64,000 nt of DNA, from positions 55,030,327-55,094,326 of the forward strand of contig OY829539.1 in the NCBI GenBank assembly GCA_963691705.1, written 5' to 3'. The position numbers were made by a program, and so were the translations under genes. Positions 1 to 12,386 of the stretch are shown piece by piece. Positions within the stretch are counted from its first letter, which is position 1. Each line of letters opens with the position of its first letter. The notes below the pieces were generated by a model. That model did not search any database, was not told the DNA's origin, and saw only the letters and a list, made by a program, of their open reading frames with translations. The DNA comes from Viola odorata. Lineage: Eukaryota; Streptophyta; Magnoliopsida; Malpighiales; Violaceae.

Positions 1-637
1 ACCTGAGGTTTGTGATGGACTTGATTGAGATTGTTTCTTGTGTGTGTATCCGCACACTGACGTATTTCAATGCCTGTGTCAGGGCCAGTGGTCTCCAGAG
101 GAGATTTTAGAGTTGCTGCAGAGCCCACCTTTCCGTCAACAAGTAGATTCTTTTACTTATGTAAGAAACAGGACACCCAGTTTTAGAGGATTATATATAT
201 ATATATCTTTATAGTTTTTCAGATAGTTTGAACTCATTGTGTTGCTTGAAGGTACTTCGAACTGGACAGATAGATTTGTCTCAATTCGGGATTGACCCCA
301 GTAAATGTGAGTAGTCAGCAGTTTCAGAATCATTAGCTTTGAAATTTTTCTTATGGTTATAGTCATTTGTTGTACCCTCTAACCCATGAATTAATTTGTT
401 GAGTTCTTCTGTGGGAAGCTAGTGACAAAAGTAGCTTTGCCTTATTAAGAGTAACAACGAAAAAACCTTTGTGGCTAAGATTTATATTTTCACTCTGGCA
501 TTGCAGACAATTTCACTGTTTTGTCTTTCCTAGAGGCCCTTGAAGATACAGTTTCAAGATCTGAGGAACTGAGGCAAGCCGAGAAAGATTTAAGACCTTC
601 CTGTAATAGTAACGACCCCATGGATGAGAGCCAGTAG
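1..637 (+). CDS. RPN13: RPN13/ADRM1 26S proteasome ubiquitin receptor, 3' end (last four exons)
   Basis: RPN13 docks on the proteasome base, binds ubiquitin through its N-terminal Pru domain and recruits the deubiquitinase UCH37 through a C-terminal DEUBAD domain. Only the DEUBAD part is in the window. Exons read at 1-7, 83-160, 252-306 and 507-637. Donors are gtttgt (8), gtaaga (161) and gtgagt (307). Acceptors end at 82 (cag), 251 (aag) and 506 (cag). The spliced frame gives [19 protein letters not shown], then [18 protein letters not shown], then [11 protein letters not shown], and ends with the acidic DPMDESQ followed by TAG at 635-637. These blocks match plant RPN13 as I remember it. The 5' part lies upstream of the window. 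The gene looks intact and is the only ordinary host housekeeping gene seen. Introns are short (75, 91 and 200 bp), as is common in plants. Confidence 0.93.
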
Positions 638-2311
638 TAGTGACAGGTCAACACATCCCTCTTGTGTATAACTCAGGCTTCTTGTGGTTTCCTATATCGG
701 TGAACTTTGCTTCTCTGCGTCACATACTTGTCTTTGCGGAAAGAGGGGAAGCAGGAAAAGGTGGCTGTAAGTTTATTTATTTTTGTACACGAAACAATAG
801 TTTGTTTTCAAGTAGTCTGTAGTATCAATTGATAGATGATTATTGTCCTTATTTTGACAACTTTATTTTCAATTAGGATAAAATATTTAGTTGCTAGTTG
901 CAAATTAAAAGTGAAGTGACCTTAATTACTATATTTTTGAAGAGAAACGGTTTCTGGCCTGTTTAGAAATAAATATAATTTTATATGACTTCACGCACAT
1001 TATGCAATTTTATAGAGATTTACATTTCAATCTATGACCGAAAGACGAGATAAATTCTTTATTACCAACATCTGAGGCTAATATGTAGGTTGGAGATACA
1101 TACATATCCAAATAGTTCATTATATTAGACAGAAATTGTTAATTAATTTAAGTTTTTATTTTACAGCATATCCGGCTGCCATTTCTTGATAAATTGCTTG
1201 ATAATATATATGTAATTATATGATGAGCGCAAATAGCTAGCTTTAAATTATAAGTTTTAAGGTAAATTATCATTTGAAACGAAATAAGCTGGTTTCAGGA
1301 CATTTCCTTACCCATACATTTTACTCTTAGTCAAATTGATAAGTAAATTTAGTGAGTATTTGAAAGTGAATGTGCGCGTACCTTTGCAATAGCTAGTATT
1401 TTCTGTCAAATGGAAAATGTTGTTTACATCGATGAAAAATAGTTTCAAATAATAAAGAAGGTCTAGACTTACTGCCTTATCTGTGATGAAGATGAAACTG
1501 TAAGAACTATTAAAAGTTTCAATTTTATTCCTAAGATTATGTTTCTAGCAACTATTGCTAGACCCACTTATGACTCTTCGGGGGAATTATACTTTTTATA
1601 GTAGGGTGAGAGTGTTTCCATTGAGGTAGTTTCTATTAGGTCTTAGTGCAAATAGGGTAGCTAGAACTTTAGAACTTAAACCAATACTTAAAATAGATAG
1701 GAAAATCATTAGGTAGTTCATGATTGAACAAATGTTACCAACCATTAAGAATAAATGGCCTAGGGATAGCGTCGTAGATCCAATTATCATCTGACAGGAT
1801 AATGCAAAAACACATATCCATGAGAATGATATTAAGTTCTTAGCTACAGTTGAGAATTTAAGATTGAATATTAAATTGTTGTGTCAACTTCTTAATTTTT
1901 CTTATTGGAAATGTGCTTGATCATGGTTTATTTTTTTTAGAGCTATTCAATCTTTACATAGAAGAAATAAAACGTGCAAAAAATGTAGAAATGTAGAGCA
2001 ATTCGTGGAAGCAAATAAGAGATCTTATCCAAGGAAATCTATCCAAGAAATCTTACCCACGGAATTCTTATCCAAGCAATTGTTGTGGCTGTCAAGGAAG
2101 ACTTCTCTATGAGAAGGCTTCTAACATTATGGAGAGATGAAGACAGAGTAATAAAGAGATGAAGACAGGATCGATTTCGAAAATTCACAAAATTGTGCCA
2201 GCAGAAAGAATCTAGGAACGAGATAATGTCACAACCCAACCATCTCCCATATTGGTTAGTGCATATTATCTGTAGGATGTAAATTGTAGATTCGATTCAT
2301 AATATTATAAT
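638..2311. other. RPN13 3' UTR and AT-rich intergenic DNA
   Basis: No convincing gene here. The first 100-200 bases are probably the RPN13 3' UTR. Short open frames at 640-822, 1596-1790 and 2039-2239 show no recognisable domain and AT-rich codon use. A repeated GAGATGAAGACAG phrase lies near 2140-2170. The last 40 bases (about 2270-2311) resemble DNA at about 17040-17070 and form the left flank of the Copia insertion. Confidence 0.6.
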
Positions 2312-2497
2312 AGTAGAAACAAGTGAATGAAAGATCTGAAGAATTATTATTGATTGATTTGCTTTATTAATACAAGAGAGACCAGGAGGTATTTATACAC
2401 ACCTACAACTAACATATTTCTACATTTACAGCTAATTATCATGACCAACAATTGTCCAAGTTGGCTGTTGTCCAACCTGGCTGCAACATATTCAACA
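2312..2497 (-). repeat. Copia 3' LTR (shortened)
   Basis: It matches 12076-12386 from the TAGAAACAA edge through the TGTCCAAGTT block and again at the terminal TATTCAACA. It lacks about 125 bp found in the other LTR. The first base pair is AG where the partner has TG. A TATA-like GTATTTATACAC (read on the other strand) is shared by both copies. Confidence 0.85.
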
Positions 2498-2499
2498 CT

Positions 2500-3143
2500 C
2501 CTTCTTAAGTTGGTGTAGATATCCCATATGTCCAACTTGCAAAAAATCTTCGAGAATATTTGGCTTGAAACTGCCTTGGTAAGGATGTCAACTAACTGAT
2601 CCTCTGATCGAATACTAGGTAGTTCAAGTGTCTTTCCATCCAGCTTCTCTTTGATGAAGAAACGGTCTAGTTCTACGTGTTTAGTTCGATTATGCCGGAC
2701 GAGATTGTGTGCAATGTCACGGGCAACTTTATTATCACAATACAACTCACTCGGTTTTAGAGGTGAGGATCCCAAATCTGTCAAGAACAATTTCAACCAC
2801 AATGCTTCACATAATCCAAGGGCCATCCCTCTGTATTCGGCTTCTGCACTGGATCGGGCAACCAACTTTTGCTTCTTACTTCTCCATGAGGTTACCTCCT
2901 ATAAAGGTAAAGTAGCCTGAGGTGGATCGTCTATCGTCAATTGATCCAGCCTAATCTGCATCAGTATACACAACCACACTATGACAATCAGAATTCTTAG
3001 TGAACAAAATTTCTTTTCCTGGACCAGATTTGAGGTACCTTAGTATACACATGACTTCCTTCATGTGTTGTTCTTCAGGATTATGCATAAATTGACTGAC
3101 AATACTCAATGCATAAGTGAGATCTGGTCGAGTGTGTGCCAAG
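2500..3143 (-). pseudogene. Copia RNase H and RT C-terminal part
   Basis: Frames read ARSSAEAEYRGMA, LYCDNKVARDIAHN and HVELDRFFIKEKL, the classic Ty1/Copia RNase H blocks, and upstream LAHTRPDLTYALSIVSQFM from the end of the RT region. RNase H would remove the RNA template during reverse transcription. The frame is broken near 2920-2950, and the join to the RT at 5619 is interrupted by the hAT insertion. This is a remnant, not a gene. Confidence 0.85.
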
Positions 3144-5618
3144 TAGGGTTGTTCATCGGGTATTTTAAATTTCTGAATTTTTGAAAATTTCAAGTTCAGG
3201 TATTCCGAACTTTTCTAAATCATTCCCGAACCCGAATTTCAAAACTCCCCTCCCGACCCCGAATTTTCGAACCCGAAATTTCGGGTACCTAAAATTTTCT
3301 GAAATTTCCGAGGCATTTTTTGGGTTTTCATTTTTTGATTTTCCTACACATTCCAAATTAAACATACAAATTGCAATCCAAGGAATCCAACTACACTATC
3401 CAAATTAAACATACAAATTACAACAATTTGAAAGTCCACTGCCAATTTGAAAGTTCAACCAAGCAATTTGAATGTCCAACCAAGCAAATAGTATAAGGAG
3501 ACAACTAGTTTAGTGAAGCTTTCTCATGAACATGCCACCCAAATAAGAAGCCACATGTATAAACATTCTTCCAAGCATTAACAAGACAAGGACATAAGGA
3601 AAGCAAAACCATGATGAATGTTGTCAAGGGAGTTATCTGCAATTTGATGGAAAATTGTATTAACATTAGAGAGGAGAAACATAAATCAAACATTATCGTA
3701 TGCAAATAAACAGCTCATAATTCACAGCCGAAATATGCTCAATACAGTCACTTCTTTCCCATGCATGCCCAATGAATAAACAACACAACCCAATAAATTG
3801 AGGCTTGTTTATGAATAAGGCCCAACAAGAGCATCAATCTTTTGAGAAACTATAACAGTCACTTATACTTACAACATCATATTAGTATTGATTGAGGATG
3901 CAGTTTAACTGTCTGCTACATGTGCATCAAACTTAGAGAGTTACAGTGAAAAAATTACCTGAGGCGGTCTGCTATCTTGAGAGAATTGCAATCCAACTAA
4001 ATTTCTGTAATGGTGGTTTCCACTGCCATTTGGGAGAATTCTGAAAATCAAAGTATTCCAAGATATAGAAAATGATTAATTAAATGTAGAAAATAAATAT
4101 GTATAGAACTCAATTGCAATAAAAAAACTTAACAATTTCTCATTCTCATGTGATTTCTCATGCCATTTGTACCATCTAACTTAGAATCACATGAAATATC
4201 AGTTTTACAGTAAATACAAGTACCTTTGCATTCTCCATTCTCATTTTGGTACTTTGTAAACTGCTTCCACAACACTGATATTCTAACAATATCCTTCATT
4301 TTCTTCTCTTTCTTGATTGTAACAGTAGCTGCATCAGCTCCAGCTTGTTGTGTTTGTTGTGCCACTGCCACCACAACAACTTCTGCTTATTGTGTGTCTG
4401 TCATCTTCAACTTTTGAGACTCCTAATTAATAAAACAGAAAATCAATGGACATTAGGCAATATGGATATGACTCAAATTATTTTTCTTGTATAACTCCAA
4501 GCATGGTCACAACATAAAAAGGAAAAGAATTTAATTTATTGCATAAAATAAAATAAAGGGCAAAGGTCACAGCAAAACTACAGATAGAGTTAGTTATTTT
4601 AGTGAAGTAACATTGGCTTTTGATTGGGGGAATATTGGGTTCTCGCATTAAAAGCTGAAATGCACAACCCTTGTAAAGAAAGGGTGTTAGAGCTTTGCAG
4701 CAGATTCAACCAGCTCTTTTTTTCCTAATCTGTTGCTAGCTACCTTTCTAATTTGTTGATCATACCTTAAAACAACATCATATTCTCATCTTAAAAGGTG
4801 AGAAAAATACTCTCCAATTCCTTTTTTTTTCTTTCCAGAATGATTACTTAGCATCATTTTAAGGAAACTCTTGTACCATGAGTACATTGTAACTATCTAA
4901 GACATTATCAACAAAAAGGATGACCAATGACACCTCAACAAAATATTGAGAAATTGAGGATCTAGATGCCTGTAACTAGGGGAGTAAAACCACATCAAAG
5001 TAAAATGGAGAAAAAAAAATTCTATTTTTGACATAAAAAAAGGACAGATGGCGGAGGAACTCTAAATTGTTTTCAAAATTTTCCAGTGCCAAACAAAGAA
5101 AATTGTAATAATTGAAATAAAATAAATTATGAAGCTCACCTTTTGCTTAGGTATCATCACAACAGAAGACGGTAAAGAATAAAGCTTAGAGTAGAGTTGG
5201 CAGTGGATATGGAGTGGGTGAGGCGATTAGATTAATCGTTTGTAGGTGAGGAAGACGATGACGTTTTGTTTAGGGTTTGGTTGATGGAGGTTAGGAAGAC
5301 GATGGTGTTTTAGGGTTTGGTCGATGGAGGTGAGGAAGAAGATAATGGTGTTTTAGGGTTCAGTCGATGAAGGTGAGGAAGAAGACAATGGGAGTGAGAG
5401 AGAAGAGAGAGCAATAAGTAACCCGTGAAATGAAAAAAACAACCCTACCTATTATTTTCCTAAGTTTGGGTATTTCGGGTACCCGAACTTAGGAAAATTA
5501 TTCCCGTTATGATCCGAACTTTAATTTCGGGTATCAGAAGTAATTTCCGATCCGAAATTGCAAAATTTTTGGTTCGAAAATTCAGAAATTCGGGTATCAG
5601 GATTTTTGAACACCCCTA
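3144..5618 (-). mobile_element. hAT-superfamily non-autonomous element
   Basis: The ends are imperfect inverted repeats: TAGGGTTGTTCA at 3144 and, on the other strand from 5618, TAGGGGTGTTCA. Flanking 8-mers GTGCCAAG (3136-3143) and TTGCCAAA (5619-5626) match at 6 of 8, as expected for an aged hAT duplication. The split codons of the Copia RT on the two sides (IYLA and LAHTRPD) meet across it, which shows it is an insertion. Subterminal regions are crowded with TTCGGGTA and TACCCGAA words on both strands, as in hAT transposase-binding regions. No catalytic domain remains. Confidence 0.87.
4129..4374 (-). pseudogene. BED zinc-finger remnant of a hAT transposase
   Basis: An 81-codon frame contains VLWKQFTKYQNENGE, then CIYC, then NHMRMRNC. 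This is the aromatic/CxxC/H...C layout of a BED zinc finger, which binds the transposon ends in hAT transposases. It sits near the middle of the element, and no RNase H-fold or hAT dimerisation domain follows. It is therefore the N-terminal scrap left after internal deletion. Confidence 0.7.
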
Positions 5619-6631
5619 TTGCCAAATATATCAATCTCCCAACCAGTTTATGGTATTGCCCTTTATTTACATGGATTCGATCAGATTCAACTGACAACTT
5701 CAAGCCCTCTTCCATAGGTGTTTCAACTGGCTGACATACTAACATACCAGTTTTATATAGCAAATCTAAAGTATATTTCCGTTGTGATAGAGATATACCT
5801 TTGGAAGATCCGGACACTTCAATTCCAAGGAAGTACTTCAGTGGACCAAGATCTTTCATTTCAAATTCAGTAGACAGGTAGTTTTGCAATGCTCTTCTTT
5901 CTTCAAGATTATTTCCAGTCATCAACGTAAACGATGAGTGTAGTTATCTTGTCTTGTCCTTTCTTTAGGAACAACGTATGATCTGCATTGCTTTGAAAGT
6001 AGCCAAATTCCTTCATGGCTTTTATAAATCTCCTAAACCAAGCTCTTGGGGACTATTTAAGCCCATACAATAATTTCTTCAACCTGCACACCTTTTGTTA
6101 TTGATGTTCAGATACCACACAGCCTGGTGGAAGATCCATATACACTTCTTATGTCAGTTCACCATGAAGAAATGCATTCTTTACATCAAATTGTTGCAAG
6201 GGTCATTCTAGGTTTGCAACTAGATTTAGTAGAACTCGGGCAGTATTGATCTTTACCACTGGTGCAAATATATCTGTATAATCAATTCCATACGTTTGAG
6301 TATACCCTTTTGCCACCAACCTAGCCTTGAACCGTTCGATGGTTTCATCAGCTTTGTACTTCACAGAGTAAACCTATCTACATCCAACTGTCATTTTTTC
6401 AGGCTGACAATCAACAAGATTCCAAGTGTCATTTCTTTGTAGGGATTTCATTTTCTCATTCATGGCTGCCTTCCATCTTGGATCCCCTAAGGCTTCCTGC
6501 ACACTGTTAGGAATAGATATAGAAGATAATTGATTCACAAAGGACACATTTTTCTCAGACAACCGATGGTTAGACACATAGTGGCTCATAGGGTATCTAG
6601 CTTTACTAGAGAGTTCAGGTTCATATGTGGG
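5619..6631 (-). pseudogene. Copia reverse transcriptase fragment
   Basis: Minus-strand frames give WKAAMNEKMKSLQRNDTWNL (start of the RVT_2 domain), the palm motif YVDD near 5920-5930, and FEMKDLGPLKYFLGIEVS, all typical of Copia RT. A frameshift falls right after YVDD, and a stop follows the VGCR segment at about 6374, so no full enzyme is made. The 5' side is cut from the rest of pol by the solo LTR at 6637-9443, and the 3' side by the hAT element. Confidence 0.88.
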
Positions 6632-6636
6632 TTTAG

Positions 6637-9443
6637 TGTCGCACTCTTTTTTTTGTTGAAAACGAGTTTAGGTTCGGGACGGATGCGGAGCATAGATGGA
6701 TGCCTCGCATAATGCAAATGAAGTCGCCACCCTAATTTTTCTAAGGTTTAGGGAACCTAAGCGTCATGGCATAAAAATAAATAAACTAAGGCACATGTGG
6801 TCTAAACCAAAGAACGAAGGTTCGAGGTCGTTATTATGGACTCGGGAAGGTGTTAGGCACCCGAGTCACATCCTAAAAAAGGTTACCGGTAAAAGGTGTT
6901 TGTAAAACATTTTTTAGCACGAAAATGAATAAGTAACCGTAAAGCGTCAACCAATCCTGCGCACGGAAACGCGCCACTTTCCAATCATTTACGAAGTAAA
7001 CGATCGCAGAGTGTCAACCGAAATCCTGTTACGAAAATTGGGCTACTTCCCGATTGTTTATGGGCCTTTAGAGGTATTCACCGCTTTAGCATTTTTGTTA
7101 TTTCTGATAGGGACTGTTCGGGACTGATTAATCCTTTCTAGTCGGGACTGATTAATCGTTGGTTTTTTGCTAAAGCGAGATCCCTCTTTATCATCATCGG
7201 GCCATGCATGATTAATTAATTACTATGTGATCCTATCATGGATAAAACTAACATAATACAAATTTTTATGAATGCATATAACCGTGTGTGATCGAAGCCA
7301 CCATGCTCATATATCAATGTATAACAATCAATTTCATGGCATAAAAAGCAAGCGATTTAAACAAGTAAGCATGTGCGTTGATTTTATCATGCATACGAAT
7401 ACGATATGAATTCTTTAACATTTTTTAAATAGCATTCATACAAGTAATATTTGCGGAAAGCATTGAATAAATAAAAGAGACTAGAAAGCATGCGTTGCGT
7501 GATCTTGATCTACCTTGCAAATTGAAAGTATTAGCGATGGTTCGGAAATAATAAATAATAAAATGTACTAAAATATTTATTTAATTTATAACAAGTAAGC
7601 AACTTAATTAAATAAAACATGGCATAATTAATTAACAATTTATTTAAAACATGCAAGCATACGAACATTTTTCATGGTAATTTAACATGGCATGAAACAA
7701 GCAAGACATCATGTGAACAAATGATTAATTCCTTTCGAAATTATCATGGCATAAAGAAAGCAATTTATTGCATACGAGAATTTTACGATAATTAAAGCAT
7801 GGCATAAAGTAAACAATTTATTGCATACGAACATGTAAACAATTCATACGATATTTAAAACACGAAAATAGAATAAACATATCGCATACAAACATGTAAA
7901 TAATTCATACGAAACTAACACGTAATTAAATAAACAATTTATAAGCATGCAAAAATCATACGAGAAATTAAATACGCAAGTTACGAAAAGTTTAACCGTA
8001 CGCGTACGAAAGCCAAATGGGTCGGGCCCACTACTTGTCCAAAACAGTGGCTGGGCTTGTGATGAAATCAAGCCCATTCATTTAATCAAGATGGGCTTGT
8101 GATAAAATCAAGCCCATCACCTTTGCCTTTCTTCTTTCCCGCCAAAGCCCAACCTTTCCTTCTTTTTCTCCCTCACGTTGTCGGCGCCATGGCCGGTGAC
8201 CAAGACACACACACTCCAACGAAACACAACCAAAACAAGTGTAGAAATTCCAGCAACACAACAGTAGCCCAAATCAACCAAAACAGCAAGTAATTTCAAT
8301 GAAAACAGTGGCAAATTTATCAAGAAATATCAAGCTATTTAACATGCATATATTGCTATTAATTACTCAAGACATCATGCAATTAAATTGAGGTAAGGGA
8401 GATGTAATTAGCATGTAAACTAAGCATGTGAGGCAAGTTTTAGCAATTTATTTATGCATTAGAGCTATGAACGAAAATTAAAAGAAAACTAGAGTGAGAA
8501 AGCTTACCTCTCCAGGAGAGTTTTGGACCAAAAAGGATGAGCAAGAAATTGTGATTAAGAGGAGATTTTGGTGCCCTTTTCTTGTTGTATGAAGCTTACT
8601 ATTTATAGGGTTTGAGGAAAAAATTGGAGTCGGTTGCTTGTGTGGTTGCAAACTGACGGGGAAAAAAAGAAGAAGGTGATGATGGGCTTTGGGCCGGAAT
8701 AGTGAGCTAGCTAGGTGAGTAAGTTCGGGTATGTGGCTGGGAAGAAATGGAACCTTCTGTTGATGGGAAAGGAAGGGATGGGCATGTGCAAATCTTTGAG
8801 CTTTGGCATTGAATGCTCGCGGTTGAGGGGGAAGATGATGATGAAAAAGGTGATGGTAAGGGTTGAAAAAGGGTGAGCCGTTGGTTTGGCTTAAAAGGTT
8901 TGATCAAGCGGCTGAGATGAGGGCTGCCATTAATGCATATTAATTGTGGCACGAACAAGATATTTTTGGTACGAGCGAATTTGTACGAAAGTGAAAACAA
9001 ATCCGATCCGAGGGAAACACGGCGTGCAGAAAAAAAAGACAAGAAAACTAGTATACGGTGAATAAATGCAAAATTCGATTTAACGTGTTTATTTTCTCTT
9101 TCGGAAAAGCAAAAAGGTTCGGACATAAAATAAATGCCCTTACGGAAAAAATTGAACGAAACCAAACGAGCTGACGTGGAAGAGAAAAATAGTAGGTAAT
9201 TATCAAACAAAGAAATAACGCGTTCGACCCACGGTCCGAGGAAACTTACTCAGGACCGAAAGAAGTTCGCGTAAAGATAGTTAAAAATACGAAAAATTAA
9301 AAAGACACGAAATGGCATGGAATATTAAACAAACTAACATAGGACCAAGAATCGACAGAAATTTGACCTAGACGAGCTATTAATGCGATAAACGCTACAT
9401 ATGCAAAGTTGTGACGCGAGAAATCCAAAATCGGGTAGCAACA
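6637..9443. mobile_element. Solo LTR of a large gypsy-type family (copy 1)
   Basis: It begins TGTCGCAC and ends GTAGCAACA, with TTTAG on both sides (6632-6636 and 9444-9448). It has no coding capacity. It shares many blocks in order with 38771-42145: AATGAAGTCGCCACC, CGGGAAGGTGTTAGGCACCC and GGGCCATGCATGATTAA. Such long LTRs occur in Ogre/Tat-like elements, but I cannot name the family. Its 7600-7930 part is built of repeated CATGGCATAA and GCATACGA words. Confidence 0.85.
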
Positions 9444-10088
9444 TTTAGGAATACATCTAGTGTGTCAAGGTGGTAACTTTCGTAACTCATGTTCATGGAC
9501 AACTTCAGTAGGTGAGTGGTGTGGAGTAGAAGAAGATGCATCAGTAGTTGATGATGGACCGGCAATGTCATCATCTGTGAATGGATCAGTACTGTCATTG
9601 TAACTTCCCTCTTCATTATCATTATAACCCTCTAAGTGTTCATTATGACCACCTTCATTGTAACCATTTTCAGCTTGGTTTCACACCAATATATGAGTGT
9701 CATCATACTCATCATCATATTTCAAGTTCAGAACTTCCAGTTGATGTTGCTCCCTTTGAAGTTTTGCAGCCGAAAAATACATCTCTTCTTCGTGAAATAC
9801 CACATCTAAGGAAACATACATTCTTTGTGTCGGTGGGTGGTAACATCGATATCCTTTTTGACGTGTAACATATCCGAGGAAGACATAACGTAATGCTCGA
9901 GACTCCAACTTATTCCGTTGATGTTTATGGATGTGAACAAACGCTACACATCCAAAAATATAGGTCGATAAGGCTACTACAGTGGGAGAGACAACAACAT
10001 TAGATATGGCCTGAAATGGAGTTTTGAACCCAATGGTGCTAGATAGGACCCTGTTGATTAGGTGAGTTGTGGTATAAATTGCTTCTCC
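9444..10088 (-). pseudogene. Copia region between integrase and RT
   Basis: The frame at 9681-9908 reads ALRYVFLGYVTRQKGYRCY and VSLDVVFHEEE, the conserved stretch that follows the Copia integrase. Next to it, 9909-10088 continues the integrase C-terminal region. The 9444-9680 part is a low-complexity linker rich in H, S and T codons. Stops break it. Confidence 0.75.
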
Positions 10089-11060
10089 CTAATAATTCAA
10101 TGGTGTGTGAGCATCAATTAACAAGGAACAGACAACCTCCAACAAATGACGATTCTTTCTCTCAGCGACACCATTTTGTTGGGGTGTATCTGGGCAAGTG
10201 GTTTGGTGGATGATTCCTTGTGCTGCTAGAAATTGTTGGAGCACAAAGTGTAAATATTCACCTCTATTATCATTACGAAGGACCTTCACTGTGGCATTAT
10301 ACTGAGTACACATAATTTTATAGAAATATTGGAACAAGTTTGTAACGTCACTTTTAGAAGTCATCAATTGAATCCAAGTCATTCTGGTACAATCATCAAT
10401 AAAACTCACAAACCAACGAGGACCACCTAAAGTGGATATTTTGAAAGGTCCCCAAACGTCAGAATGAATAATCATAAAATGGACTACACTTTTATTCATA
10501 TGCGATGGAAATGACATACGATAACTCTTGGCTAGTTCACAAATATCACAACGAAAACTAGAGATTTCACAATTTGAGAACAGTTCAGGAAATAGTTTCT
10601 TCAGGTACCCAAAGGATGTATGCCTAAGACGTCGATGCCGCAACCATATATCCTTCAGTTTATTTTCGCTCAAACCATTCACAGCAAAAGCTTTACGCAA
10701 CTGATCAGAGCACTGTGACGTCAAGTTCAAGTAGTACAACTTCCCCCTCCTAACACCACAACCAATCGTCTGCCTTGTTTTGATGTCCTTAAATACACAA
10801 GAGTCAGGCCAAAAAATTACCACACAATATAAAGCAACAATTATTTGAGATACAGATAATAGATTATAATTTAAGGATAGTACGACTAGAACTGAGTTTA
10901 GATTCAAGGTTTTAGTAAGAGATATGGGCCCTGCCCCAACAACCGGGGTTGAGTTACCATCAACAGTAGATACTAATTTTTGTGAGGACTGTTTTATGGA
11001 TTTAACATGGCTAGAATCAGCTGTCATATGATCGGAGGCACCATAATCAATTATCTATGT
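10089..11060 (-). pseudogene. Copia protease end, GAG-pre-integrase and integrase core
   Basis: A 312-codon open frame runs from 11027 to 10089. It contains a GAG-pre-integrase zinc domain (WLRHRRLRHTSFGYLKKL and CDICELAKS) and the integrase core with IHSDVWGPF, a NDNRGEY site where SDNGGEY is usual, and PQQNGVAERKNRHLLE, covering the D, D and E positions. Just upstream, codons read DYGASDHM where the aspartic protease site is normally DSGASDHM, so the protease is probably inactive. Integrase would insert the DNA copy into the chromosome. Confidence 0.88.
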
Positions 11061-11226
11061 ATCATTCGAAATAGTGTTGCAGATATTTAAAGCCTTACCA
11101 TGATTACCAATGTTACCTGTCATGGTTACAAGTGCGGATGCAGCATCACTTGAGGTAACTTTATCTAGCGTTGTAATTGTTGCAGTGGTGGATACGTGAT
11201 TTTCCTTCTTCTTTCGTGGGTCACGA

Positions 11227-11475
11227 CTATGATCCCACCAAATGATAGCAACGTTCCTTCGAATGGCCTATCTGGTTGCAGTGTGTACATTTGTAAACAA
11301 GTTTGTTGGACCTTCCTTGAACCTTGGCTTGAGGATTGCGATTGATAAGAGCGAAAGCTTCACCTTTCTCGGGTTCTCCATTCATCATTATTTTTCGAGC
11401 GGCCTCATGATGGATCAAGGAGTAACATTCCTCTAATTCAGGAACTGGATCCTTTCTTAAGATATCGTCACACAC
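11227..11475 (-). pseudogene. Copia gag zinc-knuckle segment
   Basis: The frame contains CTHCNQIGHSKERC, a CCHC zinc knuckle (C-x2-C-x4-H-x4-C) that binds RNA in the nucleocapsid. It follows the larger gag frame but in a different phase. Confidence 0.8.
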
Positions 11476-11499
11476 CTATTAGAATCCACCATCTAAACC

Positions 11500-12045
11500 T
11501 CATAGAAATATGTGCACCCTCAACCGTTGAATTGATTTATGATACAACTCAACATCTTTTGCACTTTCCATAATCACATTATCATGGTGATCAAGTTCAC
11601 TAAAGATTTCAACCAGCTCGCCATAAAAAATAGAGAGCTCTCGGTGATTTTGTTTGGCCGAAAAAGCTCGTTGGTTGAGGATATACACTTGTAATTCGTT
11701 GGCTCCATCATAGAAGGGTGTAGATAGAGCTCTCCAGATCTCCCGGGCAGTAGATAGACGGATGTACCGCTTCATAATAGTGGGGGACATCGACATCAAC
11801 AACCATCTCTTGACCTTTTGATTTTCTGCATACCACTTATCGTATCCATCATCCTTTTCAGTAGGCAACAAAGTATTACCACAGATGAAGGAAAGTTTCT
11901 CCTTTTCAGCAATTAACATCTCGACCATCTGGGACCAAACATCGTAGTTTGTTTCATCAAGGATGATCCTGGGATTGAAGGAAGAGGTTTCGGGTTGTAA
12001 AATAATCGGAGCAAATTTTGTACTAGAGCTTTCAGATTTGCTCAT
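11500..12045 (-). pseudogene. Copia gag capsid (UBN2-like) segment
   Basis: This 181-codon frame starts close to the 5' LTR. It reads LDETNYDVWSQMVEMLI, YDKWYAENQKVKRWLLMSMS and AREIWRALSTPFYDG, the standard Copia gag (DUF4219/UBN2) order. Gag forms the virus-like particle. The frame ends early at LRVHIFL and the zinc knuckle lies beyond in another phase. Confidence 0.85.
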
Positions 12046-12075
12046 GATGATTTTAATTGATCGGCTCCGCTATCA

Positions 12076-12386
12076 TGTAGAAACAAATAAATGAAAGATG
12101 GGAAAAATTATTATTGATTGATTTGCTTTATTAATACAAGAGAGACTAGGGGGTATTTATACACACCTACAACTAACATATTTCTACATTTAAAGCTAAC
12201 TATCATGACCAACAACTGTCCAAGTTAGTTGTTGTCCAACGTAGCTGCAATGGTTGTTGTCCAACTTGACTTGATTTTCTGAAACAGTAACATTCAGTAA
12301 AGCAAACACTAAAAAGTCAAGTAAAGTGTACAGTAACATTCAGTAAGAAAACGACAATTAATTGAAAATAGATGGAGTATTCAACA
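12076..12386 (-). repeat. Copia 5' LTR
   Basis: It starts TGTAGAAAC and ends TATTCAACA, followed by the ATAAT duplication. It shares the 2312-2497 sequence but contains about 125 extra bases (roughly 12245-12375) with a repeated CAGTAACATTCAGTAA phrase. Confidence 0.82.

Larger units (their letters stand above)
2312..12386 (-). mobile_element. Ty1/Copia LTR retrotransposon, decayed, with nested insertions
   Basis: Related terminal sequences at 2312-2497 and 12076-12386 enclose Copia-order genes on the minus strand (gag, protease, integrase, RT, RNase H). The five bases outside each end are ATAAT (2307-2311 and 12387-12391). A primer-binding-like TGATAGCGGAGCC lies next to the right LTR, close to the TGGTATCAGAGC (initiator Met tRNA) site of plant Copia elements. 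A purine-rich AAGAAGGAG abuts the left LTR. A hAT derivative and a solo LTR interrupt it. Stops and frameshifts throughout make it non-autonomous now. The LTRs differ at many sites, so the insertion is fairly old. Confidence 0.9.

Noticed and set aside
1596..1790. 64-codon minus-strand frame, considered as organelle-derived or LINE-like
   Set aside because: Hydrophobic composition only; no organelle gene or RT motif could be matched.
6696..6905. 69-codon frame in the solo LTR (also 38838-39227 in copy 2)
   Set aside because: The conserved blocks are shared as DNA between LTR copies, but the frames do not stay open together; no coding signal.
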